A stretch of DNA of 64,000 nt from Pseudomonas aylmerensis (GCF_001702265.1 NZ_MAUE01000034.1:1-64000), one strand, 5' to 3'; numbered from the stretch's first letter, positions 35,925 to 47,870 are shown. The notes: a model not told the origin generated them from the letters alone. A program made the numbers and translations.

Positions 35925-37298
35925 TCAGCGCAGGCGCGCGCGCAATTGGATAAAACGTCGGGTGGCGTACAGACCGGCAGGCGTGCAATGGCGCCGCGCC
36001 GACAGCCAGGGAATCAATGCCTGGAGCTGCTGCTCGTCGGACAGGTTCCACAGCGAATCCACCAGCGCCTGGGTGTCCGGATCCGCCGGGCGGTGCTGCT
36101 CGCGCGAGAAGCGGCTACCGCGCCCTGGCCGTACCGGCGGCACGCGTTGGCTGCTGACCCACTCACCGGCGATCCAGTCATGCAGCAGCTGTTTTTCGTA
36201 GCCGCTGAACACGCCGAACATCGCCGCGCCGGCGCCTTCGATCAATTGCCAGAAACGACTGTCGGCCGGGTCCTGGTTGCGCTTGATCCAGCCCTTGTCT
36301 TCCAGGGCCTGGAGAAAGGCGCCGATCTGCCCCGGCTGGGCCAGCCACTGATTGACGGTCTGGCCCTCGAAGCGGCAGTAGTCCGAATGCATGTGCTGGC
36401 CGAACGTGCGCTTGCGTTCGAGCATCGCCACCACTTCGTCCTGCAGCTTGAACCGGCTGATCACCGCGGTGGTGCCCAGGCCGAGGTCGTTGAGCCGGTA
36501 CCCGTCGGCCACCCGGCGATAGAAGTCCGCCCTGCCCTCGCCCAGCGGCAATAAATTCAGCACCGACTGCGCGGCCTTGCACGCGTGGCCGCTGCTGGCG
36601 TTGTCGATGGTCACGTGCAGGGTGAAGTAGTACGGGTCGATGCCCAGCTCGCTCAGCTCGTACGCGGTGATCAACAGGTGCAAGGGCAACTGCTCATAGC
36701 CCAGGTTGTAGCCGATGATCTCTGGCAGGAATTCCTCGGCACACAGCCCCAGCGCCAGTTGCAGCGCGCCTTGCAGGTAATGGCTGTCTTCCAGGCCGGC
36801 GTCGCTGTCGGCATCGTGTTCGCTGAGCAATTTGCGGTAGATCAGCACATGATTCTGCGCCGCCTCACCGTCGCCCAACTCTTCAAGGTAGGTGGTGAGC
36901 AGGCCGTCGAAACGCGGGTCCTGCCAATAGCGCAGCAGGCCGTTGAGCCAGGCGCCGTCGACGTGTTTGGTCGGCGCCACGCGCTGCAGGAAGTACAGCG
37001 CATGGGCCTTGTTCTGGAAATAGCGGCGTGACTGGCCTTGCTGGCGTTGCTCCAGGTAATCGGCATAGGCCTGGGCCACCTCGGCGCAGCGCTGCTCGAC
37101 CCACGCGGGCAATTGCTCGGGCGCCTCGGGCAACTCGCCGGGCACGTCGCGCAACTGTGCCAACTGCGTGCGAATAAATGCCCGCGCGACCTCTTCTGCA
37201 CCCGCAGTTTCGCCATGCAGCTGTTGATACACCCGCTGGCACTGGCCCGGCTGGGTAAGGGAGGCCGGTTGGCCCGACAGCGCTGTAAAAAGCGTCAT
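35925..37298 (-). CDS. Iron-containing redox enzyme family protein (heme-oxygenase-like oxidase, HDO)
   Basis: A 457-residue protein whose centre (about residues 130-245) matches the HO-like diiron/iron oxidase fold. Candidate metal ligands: Glu-139/Glu-140, Asp-143 and His-150 in LEELGDG..NH, Glu-202, and His-228, Asp-232, His-238 in LHVTIDNASSGHA. Known HDO enzymes (UndA, BesC, SznF-type) activate O2 for C-C cleavage or N-oxygenation. The ATG at 37298 is chosen over one 39 residues upstream. Extra N- and C-terminal regions are not assigned. Confidence 0.8.
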   Translation of the reverse strand: MTLFTALSGQPASLTQPGQCQRVYQQLHGETAGAEEVARAFIRTQLAQLRDVPGELPEAPEQLPAWVEQRCAEVAQAYADYLEQRQQGQSRRYFQNKAHALYFLQRVAPTKHVDGAWLNGLLRYWQDPRFDGLLTTYLEELGDGEAAQNHVLIYRKLLSEHDADSDAGLEDSHYLQGALQLALGLCAEEFLPEIIGYNLGYEQLPLHLLITAYELSELGIDPYYFTLHVTIDNASSGHACKAAQSVLNLLPLGEGRADFYRRVADGYRLNDLGLGTTAVISRFKLQDEVVAMLERKRTFGQHMHSDYCRFEGQTVNQWLAQPGQIGAFLQALEDKGWIKRNQDPADSRFWQLIEGAGAAMFGVFSGYEKQLLHDWIAGEWVSSQRVPPVRPGRGSRFSREQHRPADPDTQALVDSLWNLSDEQQLQALIPWLSARRHCTPAGLYATRRFIQLRARLR

Positions 37299-37639
37299 GA
37301 TGGCAGTGTCCGCAAAGTCCGATGCAACAGGCCTCCCAACAAGGAAGCCCCACAAGAGCGCTGAAAACCACACGCTTCTAACAGTGCAGAGCATCAGGGT
37401 GTGCGGAAAATTCAATCGAGGTTAAGAAGGGGCGGATCGGCGGTTACAGATGGCCCAGCCCGTACACCCGCCGAGGCGTGGATGGGTGCTCCGGCGAGCC
37501 AATGGGTACTGGAAAAACGTTACTCCGCACAAAAAAAGCTCACTTGATACACAAAGCCCACGCAACGCAGTAAGTTGCCTCTACACAAGGTGCCCCTCAC
37601 CACTGGGGCAGTGTTCCCCCGCCAATCCAAGGAACGACC

Positions 37640-38968
37640 ATGCCCGAGCCAAGCAAAAAGATGAGCCTGTTGGGCCTGACCACGCTGGTCACGATCAATA
37701 TGATGGGCTCGGGCATCATCATGTTGCCGGCGAGCATGGCGCAGCTGGGCGCGATTTCGTTGTTGTCGTGGGTGATCACGGCAGTGGGCTCGATGGCCAT
37801 CGCATATGGCTTTGCCCAGTGCGGACTGTTCTGTACGCGCACCGGCGGGATGTCGGCGTATACCGAAGAGGCCCACGGCAAGTCGGGATTTTTCCTGTGC
37901 TCGTTTCTGTATTTTCTGTCGCTGATCATCGCCAATGTGGCGATTGCCATTTCAGCCGTGGGCTATCTGTCGTCGTTTGTGCCGTGGCTGGGCAGTGGGC
38001 CGGTGCCGTTGTTCATCGGCAGCCTGGCGCTGATCTGGCTGACCACCGTGGCCAACTTCGGCGGCCCGCGCCTGACCGGGCGCATCGGGGTGGTGACGGT
38101 GTGGGGCGTGATCATTCCCGTGGTGGGGCTGTGTGTGATCGGCTGGTTCTACTTCAAGGCCGAGGTGTTTGTGGCGGCCTGGAACCCCAATCAGCTGGAA
38201 CTGTGGGACGCCATCGGTGCGAGTATTCCGCTGACGCTGTGGGCATTTCTCGGCATGGAGTCGGCGGCGCAAGGCTATGACGCGGTGGAAGAGCCCCAGC
38301 GCACCGTGCCGCTGGCCTGCCTGCTCGGCACCCTGGGCGCGGCGTTGGTGTACGTGCTGTCGACGGCGGTGATCCAAGGCATCGTGCCAAATGCGCAGTT
38401 GGCCGAGTCTTCGGCGCCGTTTGCCTTGGTGTATGCGCAGATGTTCACACCCTGGGTGGGTGAAGTGATCATGGCGCTGGCGGTGGTGGCGTGCATCGGT
38501 TCATTGCTGGGCTGGCAGTTCACCCTGGCGCAGACGGCCAAGATGTCGGCGGACCAGCGTCTGTTTCCGGCCTTTTTCAGCCGGGTCAGCGCGGCGAATG
38601 CGCCGGTACTCGGGCTGCTCGCGTGTGCGACGCTGCAGAGCCTGATTGCCCTGTCGACCATCTCGCCAACAGCCAGCGCGCAATTCAGCAAACTGGTGAA
38701 CCTGGCAGTGGTGACCAACCTGGTGCCCTACGTGACCGCCCTCACCGGCTTGCTGGTAATGATGCACAAGGCACGCGCCACTGCAGCGGTGCAGGCGCGT
38801 AATACGCTGGTAGTGCTGGTAGCCGTGGGGTACTCGCTGTACGCGATTTATGCCTGCGGCGAAGAGGCCGTATTTGGCGCGATGCTGGTGCTGGCGTTCG
38901 GGTATTTGCTGTATGGATTCCTGGCCAGGCGCTTTGTCGAGGAACAGATCTGGGCTCCTGGTACATAA
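37640..38968 (+). CDS. Amino acid/polyamine antiporter (PotE-like)
   Basis: A 442-residue APC-superfamily transporter with about twelve membrane segments. Seen: INMMGSGIIMLPASMAQLG (first helix with the GSGI substrate motif), GYLSSFVPWLG and AFLGMESAAQGYDAVEEPQR in helix 6/loop. This is the pattern of the putrescine:ornithine (PotE) and related antiporters. No decarboxylase gene is adjacent. ATG at 37640, preceded by AAGGAACG. Confidence 0.85.
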   Translation: MPEPSKKMSLLGLTTLVTINMMGSGIIMLPASMAQLGAISLLSWVITAVGSMAIAYGFAQCGLFCTRTGGMSAYTEEAHGKSGFFLCSFLYFLSLIIANVAIAISAVGYLSSFVPWLGSGPVPLFIGSLALIWLTTVANFGGPRLTGRIGVVTVWGVIIPVVGLCVIGWFYFKAEVFVAAWNPNQLELWDAIGASIPLTLWAFLGMESAAQGYDAVEEPQRTVPLACLLGTLGAALVYVLSTAVIQGIVPNAQLAESSAPFALVYAQMFTPWVGEVIMALAVVACIGSLLGWQFTLAQTAKMSADQRLFPAFFSRVSAANAPVLGLLACATLQSLIALSTISPTASAQFSKLVNLAVVTNLVPYVTALTGLLVMMHKARATAAVQARNTLVVLVAVGYSLYAIYACGEEAVFGAMLVLAFGYLLYGFLARRFVEEQIWAPGT

Positions 38969-38977
38969 AGGTCAACT

Positions 38978-39798
38978 GTGGGAGCGGGCTTGCTTGTGAA
39001 GGCGGTGGGTCAGTCACCCTTTTCAGCGACTGGAAAGCCGCTTTCGCGAGCAAGCCCGCTCCCACAGTTTTGATTGGTGTTGGGCTTGGGATTCGGGGTG
39101 CTGCACCTGCATTTGAACGGACGGTAAAACTCGGTTCCAACCTTGAAATACATCCCAAATGTGGGAGCGGGCTTGCTCGCGAAGGCGGTGGATCAGTCAT
39201 CCAATTCAGCGACTGACACACCGCTTTCGCGGGCAAGCCCGCTCCCACAGTTTTGATTGGTGTTCGGGCTGGAGGAAGAGGTGCTGCAGCGCCATTTGAG
39301 CGAGTGGTACAACCCCATACCAGCCTTGGAATACACGCCAAATGTGGGAGCGGGCTTGCTCGCGAAGGCGGTGGGTCAGTCACCCTTTCAGCGACTGGCA
39401 AGCCGCTTTCGCGAGCAAGCCCGCTCCCACAGTTTTGATCGGTGTTCGGGCTCGAGATTAGAGGTGTTTCGACACCAGTTTCGACGACGTTAAAATCCGA
39501 TTCCAGCCTTGGAACACACGCCAAATGTGGGAGCGAGCTTGCCCGCGAAGGCGGTGGGTCAGTCACCCTCCTCAGCGATTGGCACACCGCTTTCGCGAGC
39601 AAGCCCGCTCCCACAGTTTTGATTGGTGTTCGGACTGGAGGCCGAGGTGCTGCAACGGCATTTGAGCAGACGGTACAACCCGACTCCAACCTTGGAACAC
39701 ACCCCAAATGTGGGAGCGGGCTTGCCCGCGAAGGCGGTGGATCAGTCACCCAATTCAGCGACTGACACACCGCTTCCGCAAGCAAGCCCGCTCCTACA
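38978..39798. repeat. Tandem REP array, five units of exactly 183 bp
   Basis: GTGGGAGCG left arms start at 38978, 39161, 39344, 39527 and 39710, every interval 183. Each has an inverted GCAAGCCCGCTCCCAC partner about 70 bases later, then a spacer starting TTTTGATTGGTGTT. Because 183 is a multiple of three, long open frames run through the array on both strands (e.g. a 347-codon frame of 61-residue repeats on the minus strand); I treat these as spurious. It fills the gap between a rightward permease gene and the convergent binding-protein gene. Confidence 0.93.
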
Positions 39799-39815
39799 TC
39801 CGCTAACTGGCGCGT

Positions 39816-41558
39816 TTATTTACGCGCCGCCTCCCACTGCTTGAGCAGATCGCCGTAGGCCACGGTTTCGCCCTTGGGTTTTTCGTTGGCGAGTTTTGGT
39901 TTCGGCGCGCCCGGTTGGTCGAACCAGTATTGCGCGTCACGCTCGGGGTTCATCTTCGGACCGCACACCGGCTGCACCTTGGAGCGTTCCAGGCGCGTCA
40001 TGATCGCGTCCTGCTCCTTGGCCAGGTTGTCGAGGGCCTGTTGCGGGGTTTTCTCGCCGCTGGCGGCGGCGGCGATGTTGCTCCACCACAGTTGCGCCAG
40101 GCGAGGATAGTCCGGCACGTTGGTGCCGGTCGGCGACCACTCTACGCGGGCCGGGCTGCGGTAGAACTCCACCAGGCCGCCGAGTTTGGGCGCCATGTCG
40201 GTCATGGCCTGGGAATTGATATCGGACTCACGAATCGGTGTCAGGCCAACGATGGTTTTCTTCAGCGAGACGGTCTTCGAGGTCACGAACTGCGCATACA
40301 GCCAGGCCGCGAGTTTCTGTTTCTCCGGGGTCGACTTGAGGAACGTCCAGGAACCCACGTCCTGATAGCCCTTCTTCATGCCCTTTTCCCAATAAGGCCC
40401 GACCGGCGACGGCGCCATGCGCCACTTCGGCGTACCGTCGGCATTCACTACCGGCAGGCCCGGCTTGACCATGTCGGCGGTAAACGCGGTGTACCAGAAA
40501 ATCTGCTGGGCGATATTGCCTTGCGACGGCACCGGCCCGGATTCGGAGAAGGTCATGCCCGCCGCTTCCGGTGGTGCGTAGGCTTTCATCCAGTCCACGT
40601 ATTTCTGCGTGGCGAATACCGCAGCAGGGCCGTTGGTGTCGCCGCCACGGGTCACGCTGGAGCCCACCGGATGGCAGTCCTCCACGCGAATGCCCCACTC
40701 GTCCACCGGCAAGCCGTTGGGCAGGCCTTTATCGCCGCCGCCGGCCATGGAGAACCAGGCATCAGTGAAGCGCCAGCCCAGGGATGGGTCTTTCTTGCCG
40801 TAGTCCATGTGCCCGTAGATGCGCTTGCCGTCGATTTCCTTGACGTCTTCGCTGAAGAACTTGGCGATGTCTTCATAGGCCGACCAGTTCACCGGCACGC
40901 CGAGGTCGTAACCGTATTTTTCCTTGAACTTGGCTTTCAGCTCCGGGCGCTCGAACCAGTCGGCGCGGAACCAGTAGAGGTTGGCGAACTGCTGGTCGGG
41001 CAGCTGGTAGATCTTGCCGTCCGGCGCGGTGGTGAACGAGATGCCGATAAAGTCCTTGATATCCAGGGTCGGCGAGGTGAAATCCTTGCCTTCGTTGGCC
41101 ATCAGGTCGGTGATCGATTCGGTCTTGCCATAGCGAAAGTGCGTACCGATCAAGTCGGAATCGTTGACCCAGCCGTCATAGATATTCTTGTCGGACTGCA
41201 TCTGCGTCTGCAGCTTCTCGACCACGTCGCCTTCCTGCAGCAGGTCGTGGGTGAGCTTGATCCCGGTGATTTCCGTGAAGGCCTTGGCCAGCACCTTGGA
41301 CTCGTACTCGTGGGTGGTGAGGGTTTCCGACACCACATTGATCTTCATCCCACGGAACGGTTCGGCGGCCTTGATAAACCACTTGAGCTCCTCGAGCTGT
41401 TGGTCGGCCGTGAGGGTGGACGGTTTGAATTCGCTGCCGATCCATTTTTTCGCCGCATCTTCGTACGCATCGGCCCAGGCCGTGGCGCTCAAACCGCTGA
41501 GGGCCAATACGGCGGCCAATGAAATGCTATGTCGCAGCTTATTGTTTTTATCGAACAT
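39816..41558 (-). CDS. ABC transporter substrate-binding protein (glycerol-type)
   Basis: A 580-residue periplasmic binding protein with a signal peptide (residues 1-28, ending AWA before DAYEDAAKKW). Size is large for a sugar binding protein and, with the adjacent DUF2160-type protein, two permeases and two ATPases, matches the GlpV of the glycerol importer GlpSTPQUV. Seen: TADQQLEELKWF, DWMKAYAPPEAAGMTFSE, and WMAPSPVGPYWEKG-like segments. The ATG at 41558 has AGGAGG upstream. It is last in the operon and separated by a strong hairpin (41605-41634). Confidence 0.8.
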   Translation of the reverse strand: MFDKNNKLRHSISLAAVLALSGLSATAWADAYEDAAKKWIGSEFKPSTLTADQQLEELKWFIKAAEPFRGMKINVVSETLTTHEYESKVLAKAFTEITGIKLTHDLLQEGDVVEKLQTQMQSDKNIYDGWVNDSDLIGTHFRYGKTESITDLMANEGKDFTSPTLDIKDFIGISFTTAPDGKIYQLPDQQFANLYWFRADWFERPELKAKFKEKYGYDLGVPVNWSAYEDIAKFFSEDVKEIDGKRIYGHMDYGKKDPSLGWRFTDAWFSMAGGGDKGLPNGLPVDEWGIRVEDCHPVGSSVTRGGDTNGPAAVFATQKYVDWMKAYAPPEAAGMTFSESGPVPSQGNIAQQIFWYTAFTADMVKPGLPVVNADGTPKWRMAPSPVGPYWEKGMKKGYQDVGSWTFLKSTPEKQKLAAWLYAQFVTSKTVSLKKTIVGLTPIRESDINSQAMTDMAPKLGGLVEFYRSPARVEWSPTGTNVPDYPRLAQLWWSNIAAAASGEKTPQQALDNLAKEQDAIMTRLERSKVQPVCGPKMNPERDAQYWFDQPGAPKPKLANEKPKGETVAYGDLLKQWEAARK

Positions 41559-41603
41559 AGAGACCTCCTGGTTAGTTTCAAACGGGACCTGCGAACACAA
41601 TCC

Positions 41604-41635
41604 CTGCAGGCGCCGGCTTGCCGGCGCCTGCAGGG
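41604..41635. terminator. GC-rich hairpin between the last two genes of the importer operon
   Basis: CTGCAGGCGCCGGC-TTG-CCGGCGCCTGCAG is a near-perfect inverted repeat in the 83-base gap between the small membrane protein and the binding protein. A hairpin here is likely to protect or attenuate, rather than to end, the transcript. Confidence 0.55.
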
Positions 41636-41641
41636 CGAGTA

Positions 41642-41917
41642 CTAGCCCCAACGCATCACACTCAACAGCCATACCAGGGACAGCGCGGACGCCACCCAGA
41701 TGCTCCAGTCGGTAACGCCGATGACCAGCAAATGCAGGTAGGCGCTGCCGAGAAGACCGATAAACAAGCGATCACCACGGGTGGTGCTGATCGGCAGAAA
41801 ACCGCGCCGAGGGATGCTCGGCGAACGCAGTTCCCAGGTGGTCATGCCCGCCAGAATCAGGGCGATACCGCCAAAGAACAGCGCGGTGGGGGTGGTCCAG
41901 GCCATCCATTCCATCAT
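41642..41917 (-). CDS. Small DUF2160-type membrane protein of the glycerol-type importer
   Basis: A 91-residue inner-membrane protein with three hydrophobic segments (about residues 8-27, 50-68, 72-90). The pattern MEWMAWT..ALFFGGIALILAGMTTWE matches DUF2160, whose members lie in glycerol ABC importer operons between permease and binding-protein genes (GlpU). That is exactly the position here. Its biochemical role is unknown. Confidence 0.78.
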   Translation of the reverse strand: MMEWMAWTTPTALFFGGIALILAGMTTWELRSPSIPRRGFLPISTTRGDRLFIGLLGSAYLHLLVIGVTDWSIWVASALSLVWLLSVMRWG

Positions 41918-41925
41918 CGATTCCT

Positions 41926-42726
<801 letters not shown>

Positions 42727-42736
42727 GTTGGCGGCC

Positions 42737-43599
42737 TCAGCGGTTGGCGTCGGAGTGGGTCATGGCGGTGTAGAACAGCCAGGACACCAACAGGATGATC
42801 AGGAAATACACCAGGGAAAACGCGGCCGCCGGGCCCAGGTCGAATTGACCTACAGCCATCTGGGTCAGCGTCTGACTGAGGAAGGTAGTCGCGTTACCCG
42901 GCCCGCCGCCCGTCAACACGAAAGGCTCGGTGTAAATCATGAAACTGTCCATGAAGCGCAGCATCACCGCGATCAGCAGCACGCTTTTCATCTTCGGCAA
43001 CTGGATATGTCGGAACACCGCCCAAGCCGAGGCCCGATCAATCCGCGCCGCCTGGTAGTACACATCCGGAATCGCGCGCAGGCCCGAGTAACACAGCAGC
43101 GCCACCAGTGAGGTCCAGTGCCACACGTCCATCACCAGCACGGTGACCCAGGCGTCCATGGTGTTGGCCGCGTAGTTGTAGCTGATGCCCATGGCGTTGA
43201 GGGTCGAGCCGAGCAGGCCGATATCGGCGCGGCCGAAAATCTGCCAGATGGTGCCGACCACGTTCCAGGGGATCAGCAGCGGAATGGCGAGGATGATCAA
43301 CACCAGCGACGACCAGCGCCCCTTGGTCGGCATGGTCAGGGCGATGGCGATGCCCAGTGGGATTTCGATCAGCAGCACGCAGGCAGAGTAGATGAACTGG
43401 CGCAGCAATGAGTCATGCAGGCGCGGGTCGAGCAGCACCTGCTTGTACCAGTCGGCGCCGACGAAGTAGCGGCTGGACTGGTCGAAGATGTCCTGCACCG
43501 AGTAGTTGACCACGGTCATCATCGGGATCACCGCACTGAACGCCACCAGCAGGAACACCGGCAACACCAGCCACCAGGCCTTGTTGTTCTGCACCTTGT

Positions 43600-43603
<4 letters not shown>
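42737..43603 (-). CDS. Sugar ABC transporter permease (MalF-type, glycerol importer)
   Basis: A 288-residue permease with six membrane segments and a cytoplasmic loop IPDVYYQAARIDRASAWAVF that contacts the ATPases. Start chosen at 43603, which overlaps the upstream ATPase stop as ATGA; an upstream in-frame ATG would be inside that gene. It is followed 10 bases later by the second permease. Confidence 0.88.
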
Positions 43604-44696
<1,093 letters not shown>

Positions 44697-44697
<1 letters not shown>

Positions 44698-45791
44698 CAG
44701 GCAACCCTCGCGACACGGCGTCCGGGAGCCTGGACCAGACGGCCCTGGGCATCGAACACAAACAGTTTATGGGTGGGGATATACACGCGGATCGGCGCGT
44801 CGACGTCGTACTCGTGCACGCCCGGCAGGTGCAGCACCAGCAGGAAGTGCTCGCTGCGCACATGCAGGAAGGTTTCCGAGCCGCTGATTTCGGCGACTTC
44901 CACGGTCACTGCCAGCTCCAGGTCATCGTCGTTGCTCGGCACCAGGCTGATATGGCTGGGGCGCACGCCGAAGCGGAATTCGCCTTCACCAATCGGGCGC
45001 AGGTCGACGTTCAGCGGGAAGTGCACAAAATTGGCGAAACTCACCTCGTTGCCGCTGATGCGCCCCGGCATCAGGTTGATCGGCGGTTCGGAAAACAGCT
45101 CGGCGGCCAGCACGGTCTGCGGCTGGTGGTAGACCTCGGCGGCCTTGCCACTCTGGATCACCCGGCCTTCGTGAAGAATCGTGGTGGTGCCGCCCAGGGC
45201 CAGGGCCTCGTTGGGCTCGGTGGTGGCGTAGATGGCGATGGTATGCCGCGCCTTGAACAGCTCGCGCATTTCCTGACGCAGCTCTTCACGCAGCTTGTAG
45301 TCCAGGTTGACCAGCGGCTCATCGAACAGGATCAGCTCGGCATCCTTGACCAGCGCACGGGCCATGGCCGTGCGTTGCTGCTGGCCCCCGGACAGCTCCA
45401 GCGGGTGGCGCTGGAGGAATTTCTCGATGCGCAGCATCCTCGCGGTTTCCAGCACCTTGCTCTGGATCAGCTCGTTGGAGACACCGGCCTGGCGCAACGG
45501 CGAGGCAATGTTTTCGAACACCGTCATGGTCGGGTAGTTGATGAATTGCTGGTAGACCATCGATACGTTGCGCAGGCGCACCGGTTTTTGCGTGACGTCC
45601 ACGCCGTTCATCAGGATGCGGCCGCTGTCGGGCTTGTCCAGGCCGGCCATCAGGCGCATCAGGCTGGTCTTGCCGGAGAGTGTGCGGCCGAGCAATACGT
45701 TGAAGGAGCCGGCTTCGAAACGCAGGCTGGCGTCGTCGATCCAGGTTTGGCCTTCGACGACGCGGGAGACATTTTCCAGGGTCAATGACAT
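44697..45791 (-). CDS. ABC transporter ATP-binding protein (MalK-type, first of two)
   Basis: A 364-residue MalK-like ATPase. Seen: LLGRTLSGKTSLMRLMAG (Walker A with an atypical GRTLSGKT), LSGGQQQRTAMARALV signature, Walker B LILFDEPLVNLDYKLRE, and an altered H-loop, ATTEPNEALALGG, where His is replaced by Thr. The altered Walker A and H-loop complement the altered signature in its partner. First gene of the leftward operon, behind a sigma54-type promoter at 45836-45851. Confidence 0.88.
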
Positions 45792-45835
45792 GACACGACC
45801 TTTTTATTATTGGAATGAATCTGGCCAGTTGTCAG

Positions 45836-45851
45836 AGCGAGTTTCGTGCCA
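45836..45851 (-). promoter_or_regulatory. Sigma54 (-24/-12) promoter of the glycerol-type importer operon
   Basis: On the minus strand TGGCACGAAACTCGCT has GG and GC separated by exactly 10 bases, as in the consensus TGGCACG-N4-TTGC. It lies about 45 bases upstream of the first ATPase start. The divergent neighbour encodes a sigma54 activator. Confidence 0.72.
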
Positions 45852-45903
45852 AAACGGCAAGGGCTTGATGTGTAAGGAAATGGGAAAACCCGATGTTCGT
45901 GTT

Positions 45904-45962
45904 TGAACACTCCAGGTGAACAACTGAACAGTCACGGGGTTGACAATGAACAGTTCTGAACA
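45904..45962. promoter_or_regulatory. Five TGAACA motifs, likely activator binding sites
   Basis: TGAACA occurs at 45904, 45917, 45925, 45947 and 45957, about 55-110 bases upstream of the sigma54 promoter. GTGAACAACTGAACAGTCAC (45916-45935) has inverted ends and GAACAGTTC (45949-45957) is palindromic. This is a typical place for enhancer sites of the divergent regulator. Confidence 0.6.
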
Positions 45963-46052
45963 ACACTCTCACCACCAACACAGGACATTTTGATCCGGTT
46001 TCAATGGTTGGATTGTGCAACACCCCATAACAATAAAAATGCAGGTCACCCC

Positions 46053-47870
46053 ATGGCCGAACCACTGGCTCACGACACCCTTATCCAGGAATCCTGGCGC
46101 CGCTGCCGCGCGTTTGGGCTGGACCATCAGAGCACGCCCAGCTTCGATCAGCTGCCTGCCGAGGGCATCAGCCAATTGCTCGAAAGCCAGCATTCCCTGG
46201 TGCAGACCACCCATCAGGAGGTGCTGCCCTACTACGAAAACATCCTCAGCAACTCCAACTGCCTGATCATGCTGGCCGACAACCAGGGCCAGGTGCTGAC
46301 CAGTTGGGGCACCCAGCGTTTTATCGAACCCAAGCTGGCCCGGGGGTTCAGCGCCGGCGCCAGTTGGATGGAACGCTCCAGCGGCACCAATGCCATCGGC
46401 ACTGCGCTGGCCTGTGCGCAGGCGGTGCATATCGAACATGACGAACACTTTCTCAAGGCCAACCGCTTCATGACCGGCTCGGCGGCGCCGATCTTCGACG
46501 CGCAGCGCGAGATCATCGCGGTACTGGATGTGTCCAGCGACAGCTACCTGCCGCCCTCCCACACCCTGGGCATGGTCAAGATGATGAGCCAGACCGTGGA
46601 AAACCGGCTGATCCTCAACCTGTTTCGCGGCGAGCATTTTCAACTGACCTTCAACACCGGCCTGAGCAACCTCGACAGCCAATGGGCCGGCCTGTTGATC
46701 TTCGATGAAAGCGGCCAGGTGCTGTCGGCCAACCGTCGCGCCGACAACCTACTGGGCATCAGTCTGTCACGGGTGATGATCGACAGTTTGTTCAAGGTCT
46801 CGCTGCTGGAGTTGCTCAATCAGCCCGAGGGCCTGCCGTTTTCGCTGCAGGCGGCTGGACGCAACCGATTCCAGTGCCTGTTGAAACGGCCCAAGCAAAT
46901 GCCGGTGCAGGCGCGGGTGTTCAGCCAACCCACGCCGCCAAAGCCGGCGGCGATTGGCCTGAACACCCTGCACTTTGGTGATGCGCGCGTGGAAAAGGCC
47001 GTGCGCCAAGCCGAACGCTTGCTGGAGAAGGACATCCCGCTGCTGATCCACGGCGAAACCGGCGTGGGCAAGGAAGTTTTCGTCAAGGCCCTGCACCAGG
47101 CGAGTTCCCGCAGTCAGCAGGCATTTATCGCAGTGAACTGTGCGGCGATTCCTGCCGAGTTGGTGGAATCGGAACTGTTCGGCTACGAAAAAGGCGCGTT
47201 TACCGGCGCCAATCAAAAAGGCAGCATCGGCCTGATCCGCAAGGCCGACAAGGGCACGCTGTTTCTGGATGAAATTGGCGACATGCCGCTGCCGACCCAG
47301 GCACGCCTGTTGCGGGTGTTGCAGGAGCGCTGCGTGCAACCGGTGGGCAGCAGTGAGCTGTTCCCGGTGGATCTGCGCATCATCTCGGCCACCAACCGGG
47401 CGCTGCGCGAGCAGGTACAGGCCGGGCGTTTTCGCGAGGATTTGTACTACCGCATTGGTGGCCTGACCCTCGAGCTACCGCCGCTGCGCGAACGCAGCGA
47501 CAAGCGCGCGCTGTTCCAGCAACTGTGGCAGCAACATCGCGAGCCGACCCAATGGGCCGGCCTCAGTGCCGAGGTGCTGGCCCTGTTCGAGCAGCACCCC
47601 TGGCCGGGCAATTTGCGCCAGGTGAGCAGTGTGTTGCAGGTGGCGTTGGCGATGGCTGAGGAGCAGCCGATTCGCCCGGAGCACCTGCCGGATGATTTCT
47701 TTGTCGATCTGAATGTGGCAGCGCCGCCGCCCACCAGCGAGTACCTGGATGACAGCATCGACCTGGCCCAGCGCCTGAAAGCGGCCGGCGGGAATATTTC
47801 CCACCTGGCGCGGGAGCTGGGGGTGAGCCGCAACACCTTGTACAAGCGCCTGCGCCAGCACGAAGGCTAG
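46053..47870 (+). CDS. Sigma54-dependent Fis-family activator (AcoR-like, GAF-AAA-HTH)
   Basis: A 605-residue enhancer-binding protein. N-terminal AcoR-type region with QESWRRC and a GAF-like sensor (about residues 60-200), central AAA+ domain with Walker A GETGVGKE, the sigma54-contacting GAFTGAN loop and Walker B GTLFLDEIGD, then a C-terminal Fis-type helix-turn-helix (GNISHLARELGVSRNTLYKR). The ATG at 46053 is preferred because the conserved MAEP..H..LIQESW start follows. It likely activates the divergent importer. Its stop codon overlaps the convergent FecR stop (CTAG). Confidence 0.92.
   Translation: MAEPLAHDTLIQESWRRCRAFGLDHQSTPSFDQLPAEGISQLLESQHSLVQTTHQEVLPYYENILSNSNCLIMLADNQGQVLTSWGTQRFIEPKLARGFSAGASWMERSSGTNAIGTALACAQAVHIEHDEHFLKANRFMTGSAAPIFDAQREIIAVLDVSSDSYLPPSHTLGMVKMMSQTVENRLILNLFRGEHFQLTFNTGLSNLDSQWAGLLIFDESGQVLSANRRADNLLGISLSRVMIDSLFKVSLLELLNQPEGLPFSLQAAGRNRFQCLLKRPKQMPVQARVFSQPTPPKPAAIGLNTLHFGDARVEKAVRQAERLLEKDIPLLIHGETGVGKEVFVKALHQASSRSQQAFIAVNCAAIPAELVESELFGYEKGAFTGANQKGSIGLIRKADKGTLFLDEIGDMPLPTQARLLRVLQERCVQPVGSSELFPVDLRIISATNRALREQVQAGRFREDLYYRIGGLTLELPPLRERSDKRALFQQLWQQHREPTQWAGLSAEVLALFEQHPWPGNLRQVSSVLQVALAMAEEQPIRPEHLPDDFFVDLNVAAPPPTSEYLDDSIDLAQRLKAAGGNISHLARELGVSRNTLYKRLRQHEG

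Noticed and set aside
38742..39785. 347-codon minus-strand frame of 61-residue repeats through the 183-bp REP array
   Set aside because: The frame is open only because the period is a multiple of three and the palindrome lacks stops; it has no start signal or family, and it overlaps the permease gene.
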